A stretch of 64,000 nucleotides of DNA from Symbiodinium natans (GCA_905221605.1 CAJNDS010000025.1:579501-643500); one strand, 5' to 3'. Shown: positions 12,549 through 23,700, counted from the stretch's first letter. Notes: generated by a model not told the origin, from the letters alone. Numbers and translations: made by a program.

Positions 12549-12715
12549 AGTGTTCTGCTTGTGCAGCCTGTGCAGCAGCTTCTTGTTCTTCGCCGTTTCC
12601 GGAGTTTACGTCTTCGGGCTTCACGTTCAATCCGAGCGTGACCTCAGCGAAATCAAGCGAAGTGGAGGACCGCGGGTCCGTGCAGGAGCAGTTGGAAGCA
12701 TGGGCGCTGCTTGGC
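12549..12715 (+). CDS. Possible exon, unrecognised protein
   Basis: One + frame stays open and reads like coding sequence: Ala/Cys-rich start, then FTFNPSVTSAKSSEVEDRGS and VQEQLEAWALLGSF. It is flanked on both sides by telomere-type repeats, as other real exons are here. No domain was recognised, and the minus frame across it is also open, so the strand is not certain. Confidence 0.35.
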
Positions 12716-13267
12716 TCCTTTTTTGGGTTTAGGGTTTCGGGTTTGGGGTTGCATTTGTTTTTGTGAGCTGTGGTTGCATGCTCAGTTCCTGTCCTGTGCA
12801 GTTGGTTGCGTGTGCCGCGCATGCCCGTTCGAAGCTGACATGAAGACTGAAGATGACTTAAGTGCTGTGAGCTTAAGACACTTGCGACATTTGGGACGCT
12901 AGGCACGCTTGAGTCATGTCGAACGCTTGGGTCACCTGGGACCTTTGCGTCGCTTGGGTCACTTGGGCTGAGATTCCAGGGACAGGTGGAACAATACCTT
13001 CAGACCCCCAAACCCACATTTTTGTAGGCTACCTGGAATCCTATAAGGCGTTTTCATAATAAGAGCCTACAACAAAAGTGGGCTTTGGGTTCTTCAGGTA
13101 CAGTTGGGTGAGTTGGGACACTAAACCCTAAACCCTAAACCCTAAACCCTAAAACTTCTGGTGGCTCGGGACTCTAGCCCCGATTCGCGGAACATCCAAG
13201 GCCGCTGGCGCAGAGCGTGCAGATCCTGTTCCTGCGACTTACTTCGCGGTTAGTTGAACTTTAAACT
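12716..13267. other. No gene seen; contains a family-J TIR element
   Basis: The element at about 12996-13100 has ends taccttcagacccccaaacc and its near-complement ggctttgggttcttcaggta. A short CCCTAAA array follows at 13122-13154. A tandem of 'cgcttgggtcac'-like words lies at 12900-12965. Confidence 0.55.
12996..13100. mobile_element. TIR element, family J
   Basis: Inverted ends taccttcaga / tcttcaggta and an inner stem aggct...agcct. A partial relative lies at about 48035-48115 (aagaacccaa...ttgggttctt). Confidence 0.65.
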
Positions 13268-13333
13268 GTTTAGGGTTTAGGGTTTAGGGTTTAGGGTTTA
13301 GGGTTTAGGGTTTAGGGTTTAGGGTTTAGGGTT
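13268..13333 (+). repeat. Pure TTTAGGG array (about 9 units)
   Basis: Nine or so uninterrupted heptamers. The lack of variants suggests recent addition. From here to 14036 I see no supported gene; an open + frame at 13497-13853 has no recognisable domain. Confidence 0.95.
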
Positions 13334-14036
13334 TCCTTATTGAGTAAGAATATTAAAGGTTAACTTTTTTCCCTTGGTTGTTGGAGCAATAAGGCGAGAG
13401 CTTGCCATTCAGCTGGAGGCCAGGGAAAGTGCTTTTGCGGTTTATAGGGTTAGGGGTTTATAAGGGCTTAAGGCTTACTAGGTTGTTGTTTTCATTGTGA
13501 ACAGCATACTCTTGAATCTTCCTCAAAACGAACGAAAACATCAGCAAATGGGAAACGTTCAGTTCGGCTCTTTGGAAGCCTCACGGGCCACGAACGCACG
13601 CGGACCCGGCGCTTATAGCTGTCTCCCACGAATCTCGTGGTGGCCCGTGGTGGCTCAGTTGGATTGCAGGGGGATCCTGTATCGAGTCCCTAGGGCTATT
13701 ATTCACTCAGCAGCTTTCGTAAACCCCGAAAGTAGTGCCCTGTGCGATGTCAGGCCACTCTTCATCAAGCCACGCGCAACGCCGGCGAAGAGGCCAGGGG
13801 TTTCAGGGCCCCTTGGGATTTGCAGGGGCTTCTTCCTTGTACTTATCACATAGTAGGGTACACCGAAACGCCACAAGGGACCACCAGAAAGTTGCCCAAA
13901 AGGGGGTTGGCCCTCTTAGGGTGTTCAGCTCTCCGGTAGTTACGACGTGTTTTCTTGCACGCTCGGGCATGTATGCGCATCACGCTCGATGCTTTGTAAG
14001 GGGTTCCTACATGTTCCTACCAATAAGCAGCCCCTA

Positions 14037-14243
14037 ATCCATTTCTGCATTCTCGAGAAGAAAGCTGGGAGACGTCACGTCCATATACAGGTCGCTGTAG
14101 TCAGTCGAGAGATGGTATAGGGAGCTGGCGGAGTTCCGGGCATCAGCCAGGTTCAAGGCTTTCGAATATCCGCCCAGGCCACCGCAGCCCTTGCCCGCGA
14201 GGAGGCTGGACATTGGATACGCCTGCGGTAGCTGCAGAGATGG
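14037..14243 (-). CDS. Possible terminal exon on the minus strand
   Basis: The minus frame reads from an acceptor-like 'ctctgcag' into LPQAYPMSSLLAGKGCGG and ends ...DVTSPSFLLENAEMD before a stop at 14034. It is Ser/Leu-rich with no recognised domain. It would be the only minus-strand gene in the window, which lowers confidence. Confidence 0.3.
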
Positions 14244-14762
14244 GTAGACGCTTGTAGCAAGTAGAGCCAGAGAATCCCAAAACATTAAGAAATATGCAGT
14301 TTGTATTTTTCCATCAGCAAGCCCTGTCCCCCAACTCCTAATTTTGTTAGCCTCATGTTTCTCCCACCCCACCCTCGTACCGGGCGCCGGGCACGAACAG
14401 CGCAAACAAAAACCTAAGTTTGTTATCCTCATGTTTTCTGTTTTACCCCGCCCCACCCCACCCTCGAACCACTCATGTCAACCTAAAGTTTTTGTTTTCC
14501 CCACCCTACCCTCGAACCACTCAAGACGGAAAAGAGTTAGGAGGGGTGGTGTCGAAGCCCTCATCTGCCCCAGACCTACGGTTTCGAGCCCCGAATTTGG
14601 GGGTCTGGGCCAGAAGAGGCCCTTTCGGCGCATGCCCAGCTCTTTTTGGGGCGGGGTTGCATCGTCATGGGAACCCCAAAGACTGGACTGTAGGGCCCCG
14701 CTTCTCGGGGGGTGCAGGGAGCTGGGCGGGGGTTGAAAAACCTGGTGGCCGTCGCCAAAGCC

Positions 14763-14884
14763 GTGGCCATTGGCAAGAAACCCGTGGACATTGGCAAAAA
14801 AACCATGGCCATTGGCAAAAAAACCGTGGCCATTGGCAAAAACACTGTGACCATTGGCAACATTGGCAAAAACCGTGGACATGG
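14763..14884. repeat. Minisatellite, about 20-24-bp unit
   Basis: Tandem copies of 'gtggccattggcaaaaa' with small length changes (about six units), followed directly by a TATA microsatellite at 14889-14950. Confidence 0.85.
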
Positions 14885-15043
14885 AAGGTATATATATATA
14901 TATACAGCATATATATATATATATATACATATATATATACATATATGTATGAATGAGAGGGTTTAGGGTTCCGGATTGAGCCTTAACAGCTGAGAAGGTC
15001 ATGCTCAGAAGGTCATGCACTCAAGCACAAACAGTCAAAGCGG

Positions 15044-15162
15044 CTACTTGGAGGTTCATGGGTACTTATAACCCCAACTATAAGTCAGCCCTTAACCTAC
15101 TTAGAGGACGTAGGGGGCTGAGAAGTGCAGTTCTGGCTGGGGTACCGTGCACCTCCAAGTAG
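15044..15162. mobile_element. TIR element, family D
   Basis: ctacttggaggttcatgggt is matched by the complement of accgtgcacctccaagtag. The inner text 'cttaacctacttagaggac' is shared with the copy at 1047-1221. Confidence 0.85.
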
Positions 15163-15173
15163 GGGGCTTGTCT

Positions 15174-15273
15174 AAACCCTAAACCCTAAACCCTAAACCC
15201 TAAACCCTAAACCCTAAACCCTAAACCCTAAACCCTAAACCCTAAACCCTAAACCCTAAACCCTAAACCCTAA
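15174..15273 (-). repeat. Pure CCCTAAA array (about 14 units)
   Basis: Uninterrupted CCCTAAA repeats immediately upstream of a coiled-coil exon-like segment. A second array in the opposite orientation follows at 15387-15479. The exon is thus bracketed by converging telomere arrays. Confidence 0.95.
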
Positions 15274-15289
15274 ATGCAAAGCTTGCGAC

Positions 15290-15366
15290 GTCCCAGATTC
15301 CAGGCTCTGGCCGAGCGCGTGAGCTGCTTGCAGTCGCAGCTGGAGGGCCACGAGGATCCTTTTTTT
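15290..15366 (+). CDS. Coiled-coil exon, copy 1 (partial gene)
   Basis: The + frame reads FQALAERVSCLQSQLEGHED, a heptad-like amphipathic helix. Almost the same exon recurs at 17617-17690. Both are flanked by telomere-type repeats. The rest of the protein is not identified; other coiled-coil-like exons on the same strand at 19133-19192 and 19335-19510 could belong to it. Confidence 0.45.
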
Positions 15367-15386
15367 GTTTCAGGGCAACCTCCAAG

Positions 15387-15479
15387 TAGGGTTTAGGGTT
15401 TAGGGTTTAGGGTTTAGGGTTCAGGGTTTAGGGTTTAGGGTTTAGGGTTTAGGGTTCAGGGTTCAGGGTTCAGGGTTTA
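15387..15479 (+). repeat. TTTAGGG array with TTCAGGG variants
   Basis: About 13 heptamers, including a run of TTCAGGG variants at the 3' end, showing local spreading of a mutated unit. Confidence 0.95.
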
Positions 15480-17610
15480 GGCTCTGTAGGTTTAGGGTTA
15501 AAAAGGGCTTAGGGCGCTGGGCTCTGGGGAGGATGTCTTTGAGGTTCGGAAGGCTCCGGGTAGAGAAGGGTTTCGGGTAGTCTTTGAGGCTTATAACCTT
15601 TGAACCTTCTTAGCCGGTTTATAAGGTTTAGGGGTTTGGCGTTGAGGCTCCAAGGAGCTGATTCCGCATTCCCCTCGCAGTGCGACCTACCAACATTGAG
15701 CACTCAATGGATGATCGTGGCAACTGTCACGAAGTTGTGGATGGTGAGTTGTTGCTTGGAGACCCTTAACCCTAAACCCTAAACCCTGCGGATGCAGGCG
15801 CTGGATGTGCGTGCAGTGCGGGTGGCGAAACCCTAAACTCTAAGCCCTCAACCATCCTAAACACTAAACCGCAAACCCGGATGTTGCTGTGGGCAAGAGG
15901 GGCCGTTGTAGAGGCCGTGCGTGTTGTACATCCGCAGTGCAGTGAGCACATTCCACACTCTGGAGGGCCTGGGTTTGGGGTTTAGGGTTTAGGGTTTAGG
16001 GTTTAGGGCTATCAGGGCTGTGGAACCTTAGTAAGGCCCCTCACTGCTGCCTCCGGTGCCTGGAGTTTTTTTTCTGTGGACGTTTGGAGTGGTTTTCATA
16101 CGAAAAACGTGCCCACCGTCGTTGGCAGGCAGCGATGTGGGGCGGGGGAGGGGAGGGGGGGCGGGGCGACGTTGAGCGCAGCAAGTATCCAGCCACCTTC
16201 TTGAGAGCGTTGAGCTATGCGTAGAACAGCCTGCCCCGACTCGCTCTACTGGCGCTGCTCACCGGATCGCTGTTTGCGCCGGCTCTCTTCCACCATGCAC
16301 GTGCATTGCGACCATGGCCACTGGCTACTGGTGTCTTTTTTCGAGGTCTTCGCGTCCCAACATGGTGCAAGCACAACCCTCGCCGATAAAGCCTATTTTG
16401 GCTTGTGGATAAGGCCACGGGTCGCGCTGGCTGCGGAAGGCAAGGAACGCAACATGTCTGAAAGGATCTGACAGGGCAGCTTCAAGTCCTTCAGCACTGA
16501 ACCTTCCCAAAAATCGGTGCCCTGAGACGCCGGGGGAAGCCGGCAGCTCCATGTGGTACCTTATTTCCGCAACAGTTATGGTTGAGAGATGGCCCCATAT
16601 TGGCTGCTGTCAGCACATTGTCAGGGGCCAACCTCCAAGGCCGGTTTAGGGTTAAGGTTTAGGGTTTAGGGTTTAGGGTTTAGGGTTTAGGGTTTAGGGT
16701 TTAATTAGGGTTTAGGGTTGGGGTTAACAGGTGAGAAGGGACGTCTACGACGCCAGTGTTGAGCAGCGATGGGCTTGGATGGGGTGATGCAGCACTTAAG
16801 TGGTTCTTGGAAGTAGCGCAGCATGCCTCCCAAATACTGCAGCAGAAGGGGGAGGGATTACTTGGGCCTTATAGTACTTGCTATAGAAGGAAACTGGAGC
16901 CCAAGTATACAATAATGAGGTACACGGACCTGTAGGGCTGTTTTATGATCTTCATGGGCATCATTGCTAAACTGCAAGCCGTAGACTTGGAGTCATGGCG
17001 TTGAGATGGGTTCAAACACTTGTCTTGTAAAAGACCTCCCAAATAGGACCAAACAGGAGGAGCCATCACTCCAGCTCGAAAAGCCCCTTTCAGCAAAGGG
17101 TATCTTACGCTCTTGGCGCAAGATGTAGCTCGGGGCATGGCTGAAGTTCCCACCCCCCCCTCCCCCTAAAGCCGATTTCACAGAATGCCACGGAGAGGAG
17201 CAAGCCCTGCAGGCCAACGAGGCAACTTGGAGAGAGAGAGAGAGTTAGAGAGATTCCTAGGAAGGTTTCAGGAAATATCAAAGTCGTAATCACATATCAT
17301 AATGGAAGAACATAAAGATATACTGATGTAGCAGTATAATGTAGAAATAGAACAATGCTTTGAAATAAATTTTTTTGTAAAAGTATAAGTAAAAGATGGT
17401 GCAGTCAAAGCAGCGTGGGAAGACGCGCCAGCGGTTCATGGTAGGCCCAACCAGTCAAGCGTGTCTTGAGATTTCTGGAGGCTTGTAAACCTTAAAATCC
17501 GACAACCCTAAAACCCTGACACCCTCAACCCTAGAATCTGTGGGAAAAATAGAACCCTGAAACCCTAAACCCTACATCCTAAAACCTTCTAGGGTCTTCG
17601 CTACCACGAT
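15480..17610. other. No supported gene; telomere repeats
   Basis: Telomere-type repeats at 15973-16008 and 16645-16727. A partial family-E element lies near 16850-16935 (acttgggcc...cccaagtat). There is a GA run at 17231-17245 and an A/T-rich stretch at 17280-17400. The open frames here have no recognised domain. Confidence 0.5.
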
Positions 17611-17616
17611 GCTTCC

Positions 17617-17690
17617 CCCAGGCATCCCTGGCTTTGGCGGAGCGCGTGAGCCTGCTGCAGCAGCAGCTCAAGAGGCATGAGGACCCTTTC
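17617..17690 (+). CDS. Coiled-coil exon, copy 2 (partial gene)
   Basis: The + frame reads QASLALAERVSLLQQQLKRH then EDPF, matching 15310-15366 at most positions (ALAERVS, LQ.QL, HEDP). Third-position differences show an older duplication kept under protein constraint. The acceptor-like 'cccccag' sits just before. It is likely an exon of a repetitive coiled-coil protein. Confidence 0.45.
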
Positions 17691-17926
17691 ATCGGGGTTC
17701 AGGGTTGTGGGTTTAGGGTTGGAGGTTTTTGGGGGATGCTTTGGGGATGTTTTTGGGGGATTCCTTAATGGGTTTAGGGCTTAGTGTTTAGGATGCTTTT
17801 TGGGGGATGTTTTGGGGGGATTTCTTGGGCGATGTTTTTGGGGGACTCTGTGCGGCCATGTGGGATGTGGGGACCAAGGCGGACGTTCGAGGGTTCAGGC
17901 CCAGATCTTGGCAGACACCATGATGG

Positions 17927-18011
17927 ATTATGCTTACAGTCCTCAATAGGGATTTTTCATAGGGGGTATAATCCTAATTAAGGACTGTAAGTACAAGGGG
18001 GAACATCCCAA
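17927..18011. mobile_element. TIR element, family B (left arm truncated)
   Basis: Right arm 'gactgtaagtacaagggggaacatccc' is intact. The left arm keeps only 'cttacagtcctcaataggg'. Confidence 0.7.
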
Positions 18012-18310
18012 ATGGCGATGGGAATCGTGGTGGCGATACTGATTGCTATCTGCAGACGGTTCTGATGGTGGTAGTGGTGGCGGCGATGTGGATGTGGATG
18101 AGGATGATGATGTTGGTGGCAGTTGCTGGGTTGGAGGTTGTGTTTTTTCTCCTAGTTAGAGTAAAAGGGAAGATTACAGCGTAACCGCCATGACGCCTTT
18201 GTCTCTCGCTGAGGGGCTGTTTCTCGCAACAAAGATCCCATGAAGTCAGTGCGCTCAAGAGTCGTCCCCCTTGCACCAAACCCAGCCAGTGTTGCCTTAA
18301 GGGGTTCCAG

Positions 18311-18395
18311 TTGGGATATTGTCCCTTATACGACTAACAGTCGTTAATAGGAATTATTATCGGCCCTATTGTTAGTACCAGGGGGAACAGCCCAA
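18311..18395. mobile_element. TIR element, family B
   Basis: ttgggatattgtcccttata to gttagtaccagggggaacag, with both arms recognisable but diverged. Confidence 0.75.
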
Positions 18396-18477
18396 CGTTC
18401 CATAGTCCTGGCCAGGAGCGTGCCGCGCAGGCCAAAGAGGCCAGGAAGAGAAGGGTCTAGGGTTCGGGGTTTACAGG

Positions 18478-18603
18478 GCTTATGGGGCTTTATGGGTTTA
18501 TGGGGTTTATAGGGTTTTATGGGTTTTATGGGTTTATAGGGTTTATAGGGTTTATAGGGTTTATAGGGTTTATAGGGTTTATAGGGTTTATAGGGTTTAG
18601 GGT
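18478..18603 (+). repeat. TTTATAGGG variant array
   Basis: About 13 copies of the 9-bp unit TTTATAGGG (early units TTTATGGG), an expanded variant of the telomere-type repeat. It translates to an apparent GFIGF repeat that I regard as meaningless. Confidence 0.9.
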
Positions 18604-19132
18604 TAGAATTGGTTCACTCGTTGCCCTCTTCGTGGCTTGCCAATGCCTCCTTTGTTTTGGCTTGCGCCGCCTCACCGAACTTTCAGGCCTTAATGCTCCT
18701 TACTCCTTGCTTTGGGGTTGAAGTTGTATGTACCAAGATTGCCAGGACTTGCATTTCAAAATGCTTGGGTTGGGGGTCCGGTGGTTAGTTTGCGCCGTGG
18801 CAGAGTTGGCAGTTGGCGGAACTTTACACGGTTGGCGTGGCCATGCTGGCAAAACGAACGCTTCCGAACTATGAGAAGCCCTCAACACTTATAAAGTGTC
18901 CCCCAATTCCTGACATACTTGGGCCAATACACCTGACATCAGCCTAGACTGCTTTGTCCAGAACTCCCAAGTAGTACCCTGATTCCCGTCCTGTGTTAGC
19001 TTAACGACAAAAGAAGAGACAATTGAGAGAAGCTTACTCCTTTTTTGCAATAGACTACAGTTGCACAAAAGCGCAATATTGTAGATTGCAGCTGTTGGGC
19101 AAAAGGCTATTTTTTTTGTTCTCAGGCTCTCA

Positions 19133-19192
19133 GGTTGAGTACTTGCGCAGCCTGGTTGAACAGTGTCTCCAATGCTTGTGGAGACATCGCTC
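19133..19192 (+). CDS. Possible short exon
   Basis: After a pyrimidine-rich stretch ending 'tctcag', the + frame reads VEYLRSLVEQCLQCLWRH, helical and leucine-rich. It could be part of the coiled-coil gene suggested at 15.3 and 17.6 kb. No domain. Confidence 0.3.
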
Positions 19193-19334
19193 CTCTCTCT
19201 CTTTCGGCCTATAAAGTACAACCCTAAAGCACGCAAAGCTACACCAAACTACCGAGCTAAACCCGAACAAGATCTGTTTTCATGAACAGATCATGTCCAC
19301 CGTCACATAAAAACCAAAAAGACAATTAAAGCAA

Positions 19335-19510
19335 AACGGGATCTCAAGCACCGCTCTCAGGCCCTGAAGGCGCAGCTCCTGAAGGCGCAGCTCTCCGGGG
19401 CTTTGGCCCGGGCCAAGGCTGCCGAAGCTGCCCTGCGCGAGGCGCCGCTGCGGCGCCTCGAAAGCGCGGCCGCGGCGCCTCGGCACACACACGTTGCCCG
19501 GGGAGCCCTC
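19335..19510 (+). CDS. Possible Ala-rich coiled-coil exon
   Basis: The + frame reads SQALKAQLLKAQLSGALARA then KAAEAALREAPLRRLESAAA, strongly helical with a tandem KAQL unit. The GC-rich, codon-biased sequence stands out from its AT-rich flanks. The family-G element follows immediately at 19514. Confidence 0.35.
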
Positions 19511-19513
19511 CAT

Positions 19514-19610
19514 ACTATATCCCCCTTGGGAATTTGTTTCATTTTTGTTTATTTAAAACCCCAGAGGTTTTAAAAACATTCTTTTTATCAAAGTTCTAAG
19601 GGGAGGATAG
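19514..19610. mobile_element. TIR element, family G
   Basis: tatatcccccttgggaattt ... ttctaaggggaggata, with the inner inverted pair 'aaaaccccagaggtttt'. Other copies at 23478-23574 and 56624-56717. Confidence 0.8.
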
Positions 19611-19614
19611 ACTA

Positions 19615-19680
19615 ATACAATACCCCTTAAAGAAAGGAGTCTATGCCTTAATTATCATATTATAAGGATCCGAAGGCCTT
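19615..19680. mobile_element. Family-C fragment
   Basis: Left half only: caataccccttaaagaaagg through 'catattataaggatcc'. It directly abuts the family-G element. Confidence 0.6.
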
Positions 19681-20461
19681 GTCACCTTCTGCGTTCCAAA
19701 ACCTCTCATGGACGGGTTTTGGAGATCGTCTGGGGCCTTTCCCCAAAGCGACGATTGACCAGGAATTCCGAGCCTGAAGGCAAAGTCTCAAAGTTGCCGG
19801 AAGTTTTCACTCCCAGACATTCGGCTCTGCAGCCCGAAGGGGTCTAAAGAGCCCTTCGGCGAAGCCTCGGACACCCCTGTGTAAGGAAATTCCACTGCCA
19901 ACTTAGGGGCTGGGTGGCAACTTAGGGGCTGGATAGTTAACCCCTTAACCTTGCTGGTTTTTCTTTTAGAAGCCTATTCTATGTCAAAGGTTCACCTTTC
20001 TTGGGCTCTTTCGGGTCTTCAGCCCCTAAGCCCAACAGTGTGAGACGGTTCAAGATCCGAGGCCAGGGCGGCTCCGAAGGCCGGCGGCTCCTCTCGCATT
20101 GTTTGAGCCCTTGGAGCTGTAGAGCTCTTCTCTTTGAGTTCAATCGGCTGGGATATTAGGCCTTCTAATCCCCAGAATAAAAATCCTAGAAAGGGCCGTT
20201 TAAGGAGGTTAGAGGGTAGAATAGCCCATCCTGGTAAGGTGGCTACGTCTACGTTGCAATTAAGGTAGGTTGCGCGCCTCTTCGCGCTGGAGTCCATGCC
20301 GTGCCACGTGTGGGTTGCGCGGAGTTGCGATACGTCGATGCAAGCTGATGTCCACCCTAAACCCTCAACCCTCAACCCTAAACCCTAAACCGTCTCTCTG
20401 AGTCAGCTAGGAGGTTGGCAAAAGACTCCCTAAACCCTCAACCCTTGCCACCTTTGCAGGG
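19681..20461. other. No supported gene; family-F element
   Basis: Holds a family-F element at about 20143-20235 (ggatattaggcc...atagcccatcctgg) and a CCCTAAA array at 20358-20392. No recognised coding. Confidence 0.55.
20143..20235. mobile_element. TIR element, family F (diverged)
   Basis: Left arm diverged (cggctgggatattaggcc), right arm clear (gggtagaatagcccatcctgg). The best copy is at 21438-21529. Confidence 0.65.
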
Positions 20462-20600
20462 TCCGCCGCCACCACCGCCAACGGGGTGCGCTTCTGGGAA
20501 CTGCCTGCACCGGCGGATGGAGTTGCTTGGACTTGGAGCCAAAAAATGGAGCCATATTCAACTTGGGGAAGCCCGAAAGAAGCCCGAAAGTCAGTGTTTC
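20462..20600 (+). CDS. Possible exon, unrecognised
   Basis: After 'cctttgcag' the + frame reads GVRFWELPAPADGVAWTWSQ and continues KMEPYSTWGSPKEARK. Composition and the acceptor suggest coding. No domain was recognised, and neighbouring exons could not be joined. Confidence 0.35.
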
Positions 20601-21437
20601 ACTTTGACCTTTGTGTTTGTGTTGCGAGCGTCTTCCTCTTCAAGGGCCCTCCGCGAGTGTGCGCAGACATCTGAAGGGGCTCAGCTCCGTTTTGTCGGAG
20701 AGAAGCGATTCAAGCTCAGGTGTGCCCAGTGCAGCCGCCGTGTCTGCAGCCGGCTGCTGGAGGTAGCGGTGTTGAGTGGGCTTGACCGTTGCAAGTATAG
20801 AAACTGGGAGTGCGTGGCTTGTAGCATCCTCGGCCCGCCTATAGCGGTTTTGGGTTTAGGGTTTTGGGATGGATGTGGGACGTGGCTTCCAGCACAGGTC
20901 TGGTCCGAGTGCAGGATGTTTTTTTTGTCGGAGCTTGAAGTAACAATAGTAATGTTGACTTCGCATTAATAAAACCCCCCCCCCCCTTCATTGATCAATC
21001 TCTCCGGCCAGGGCCTCCTCAATACTGTTCGCCTAAATCCTGGTAGGACGTACTATTAGTTTTAGTATTAGGTAGTAGCACCACGCCCGTAAAAACCGGA
21101 TTTCCCGGGTCGGATTTTACAATTGTGGCGGGCTACACTATTATGTTCCGGCAGCGGGATTTTACAATTGCGGGTGGATCCACTAATGTGAAGTCAACAT
21201 TATTTCTTACATCTGCTTAAATTCTGAAGATGAAGACTACCTAGAATTACCTTAAAGCCCTAAACCCTGATACCCCAAAATGCTACAAGTGGTTAACCTG
21301 ATCGCAGGAGCACGAGCGAGCTTGCGCCGAGCTTCGGCCAGCACTATTATACTCTGAGCTTCCACAGACGAATTGATCATTTCCTGGCAGCCCAATTAAA
21401 CTTACATGCTTAGGGTCCCTTATGGCGATTTCTGGGT

Positions 21438-21529
21438 TCCAGGACGGGCTATTAGGCCCTATAATCCCCGTAATCACCCCTATAAAGGGCCTTTTTAAGG
21501 GGTTATAGGGTATAATAGCCCGTCCTGGT
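21438..21529. mobile_element. TIR element, family F (best copy)
   Basis: tccaggacgggctattaggc and its complement ...tataatagcccgtcctgg, with an inner stem of 'ccctataatcccc'/'ggggttatagggt'. Nearly palindromic. Confidence 0.9.
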
Positions 21530-21710
21530 TTTCCCTTTGAAAGGAAGACTTTGGGGCTACAGGTACTGGTGAGAAGCCGGTTCTGTGCCCAGAGCCGCAT
21601 AATGTTTGCGCCATCCTGAGGCCTTGCGTGTGAGCCGGTTTAGGGTTTAGGGTTTAGGGTTTAGGGTTTAGGGTTTAGGGTTCCCGCTTGTCAATCGTCA
21701 TCCAAGGTGC

Positions 21711-21759
21711 AGCCAAAGGCACAGCCAAAGGCACAGCCAAAGGTGCAGCCAAAAGCGCC
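21711..21759. repeat. 12-bp tandem repeat (gcagccaaaggc)
   Basis: Four units. They read AAKG on + or FGCA on -; an open minus frame runs over it at 21691-22017 with no recognised domain. Not called as a gene. Confidence 0.7.
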
Positions 21760-22052
21760 GCCGAGGGGGCCAACCCCACGCCAGTCTTCAGACTCTTCCT
21801 GATGCCAGGAGTCATGGATTCTTGAGTAGCATAGGTTTTGGTAGGCATGGTCTATTGGCACCTTTCTGCCAATAAACATGTCAGACAGCAAGAAGTAGGA
21901 CAATGAGGAAGAGCTATTGACAAGAGCTTGGCTTGTGATGCCGATGCCCTCAGAGCCTCCAGGATTGTGCGGCTCAGCTCCCTTTTGGGCGGGTAAAACA
22001 GCACGGACACAGCTCACGGCTTTAATGCCAGAGAACGTGCATCTGCAAAGCT

Positions 22053-22140
22053 CTGGATGCTCCCCCTTGTACTAACAGTCCATAATAGGAGTAGTTATAG
22101 TACCCCTCATTATAATACTCATGAAGGACCACATCCCAAT
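22053..22140. mobile_element. TIR element, family B (diverged)
   Basis: tggatgctcccccttgtact to a degraded right arm gaaggaccacatcccaat. Confidence 0.65.
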
Positions 22141-23477
22141 GTATAACTGCCAAAAGCCCCCATGCATCTTGAGGCTTCTTTCTTGTGCGTGTCCTCTTTG
22201 CATGGGGCCACGAAAGTCCCGCAAGGGGTCCAGGGTTCTGTGAACCTATCTCGTCTCACCTGCGCTAGACGCAATGTCGTTTAGCACTCGGAAGACAACA
22301 TGTCTTCCAACTTTGTGCCTTCACGACCGGCCGCTGCCCTCCATAAAACTTGCGATCACAAATTGCATTAGCCGGCGAAAGGGCCACTCTGCCCTGAGAC
22401 CTCGCCGAAACTTTCATGATCAGACCGGTTAGTTTAATCTATGGAAGTTCAGAGCTGGCAAAAGATGTTTAGGCTTCCATTGTCTCTCGGGTGCTTCTTC
22501 CCAGGCCTGCACTTATGGTTCTATGGCCCCGGAAACGCAAAAATGGGATTGAGACATGGAGAGGTGTGGGGTAGGGGGTGGGGGGTGCAGGAAAAAGCCT
22601 CCCAACCCCCACCTCCCCCAAAGCATTTTGAGGTGGTTTTTGAGGTTTTGGACTGAAACCTCGAACCTACTGCATTTTCCAAGCGAGGTTGCTTGCACGG
22701 AGCTTCAAGCGGGTCTGGTTATCACCTGGTTGACCTACCATCTGCCTAGCAGGCTCAGATTCCCAAATCGAGAGCTCGTAGAGACCACAAAGAGATACAC
22801 AGAGCAGGGTTTCCGGATTCCAGGACATAGATGACCTGTTAGTCTGAAGGTTCCAAGTGCTGGGTGTACATGAGGGACGGCGCTTCGGATCTAAGTTTGA
22901 ATTGCCTGGTACCGATTGTGCGATGGAAACGAACCCTGCTCAAGAACACGCATGGCCTCTCGTCTTCATCTGCTGGAAGGGCTTCGGAGTTGTTCCAAGT
23001 ATAGGTACCCTGAAGTTGAGCGTAGAAGTATCTTGTGTCATTGTAGGACCCCCTAAACTTGGCCCTAAACCCCAAACCCTAAACCCTAAACCCTAAACCC
23101 TAACTTGCTCAGAGATGTTGAGTGTTGGCGAAAGCGCGCAGAGTTCCGTCGGTCCGTCGGCCTCACGCTTAGCCGAGCTCGAGACCCCAGACGCCCTAAA
23201 CGGCAGCCTTCGACCCCCTAAACCCCTGAGTAAGCATTACCTGAACCCCCAAAGTATGTGAAAAAACAGCCCAAAACCCATAAACGGGCTATTATTTTGC
23301 CTATATTGGGGCTCTGGCCCAACCCTACACCCTAAACCCTAAACCCCAAACCCTATCCAACCCAGCTCAGCTAGGCAGGTGGCAGGTAACAAAAAGCCGA
23401 CAGCCGGAGCTGGAATCCGCAAGGCCCACAAACCCCTGAATCCCCCCCTACAAGCCCCCCAAAAAGACTCGGTGTCT
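22141..23477. other. No supported gene
   Basis: Open + frames exist (for example 22857-23096) but show no domain, and no junctions could be checked. Telomere-type repeats at 23063-23103 and 23320-23355. Confidence 0.4.
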
Positions 23478-23574
23478 ATATCCCCCTTAGGAATTATTTT
23501 TTGTTCATAGAAAACCCAAGAGGATTTTCAATTAAAAATAATATGTTCATTATAAGGTTCGAAGGGGAGTATAG
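23478..23574. mobile_element. TIR element, family G, with likely target duplication
   Basis: tatatcccccttaggaatta ... ggttcgaaggggagtata. The flanking GGTGT on both sides (23472-23476 and from 23575) looks like a 5-bp target duplication. Confidence 0.8.
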
Positions 23575-23599
23575 GTGTGGGGTCTCTGGGTTCCTCTTT

Positions 23600-23700
23600 A
23601 GGGCCCTGGGATCTTGTATTGTTTCCCTGATTGGGTTTGTGAAAGGCTCAGACTTTTTAAGGAATATTCTTCAGAGGGTTTTCAGGGCCATCCTAGGTTG
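23600..23700. mobile_element. Family-H element
   Basis: Shares 'attgggtttg.gaaagg', 'ttttaaggaat' and the end 'gggccatcctagg' with the two family-H introns at 36134-36239 and 51622-51781. The flanking sequence is not recognised as coding here. Confidence 0.6.

Noticed and set aside
13645-13700. tRNA-like A box (tggctcagttgga) followed by a B-box-like 'tatcgagtccc'
   Set aside because: The boxes are too close together, with no room for an anticodon arm, and no acceptor stem pairs. At most a SINE-like fragment.
14478-15020. 180-codon minus open frame with FANGHG repeats
   Set aside because: Produced by the 'ccattggcaaaaa' minisatellite and TATA microsatellite.
18482-18721. GFIGF-repeat open frame
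   Set aside because: It is the TTTATAGGG variant telomere array read in one phase.
20528-20556. Sequence whose complement resembles the dinoflagellate spliced leader (ggctccattttttggctccaag)
   Set aside because: It differs at several positions, lies within a coding-like exon, and lacks an adjacent donor and snRNA-like context.
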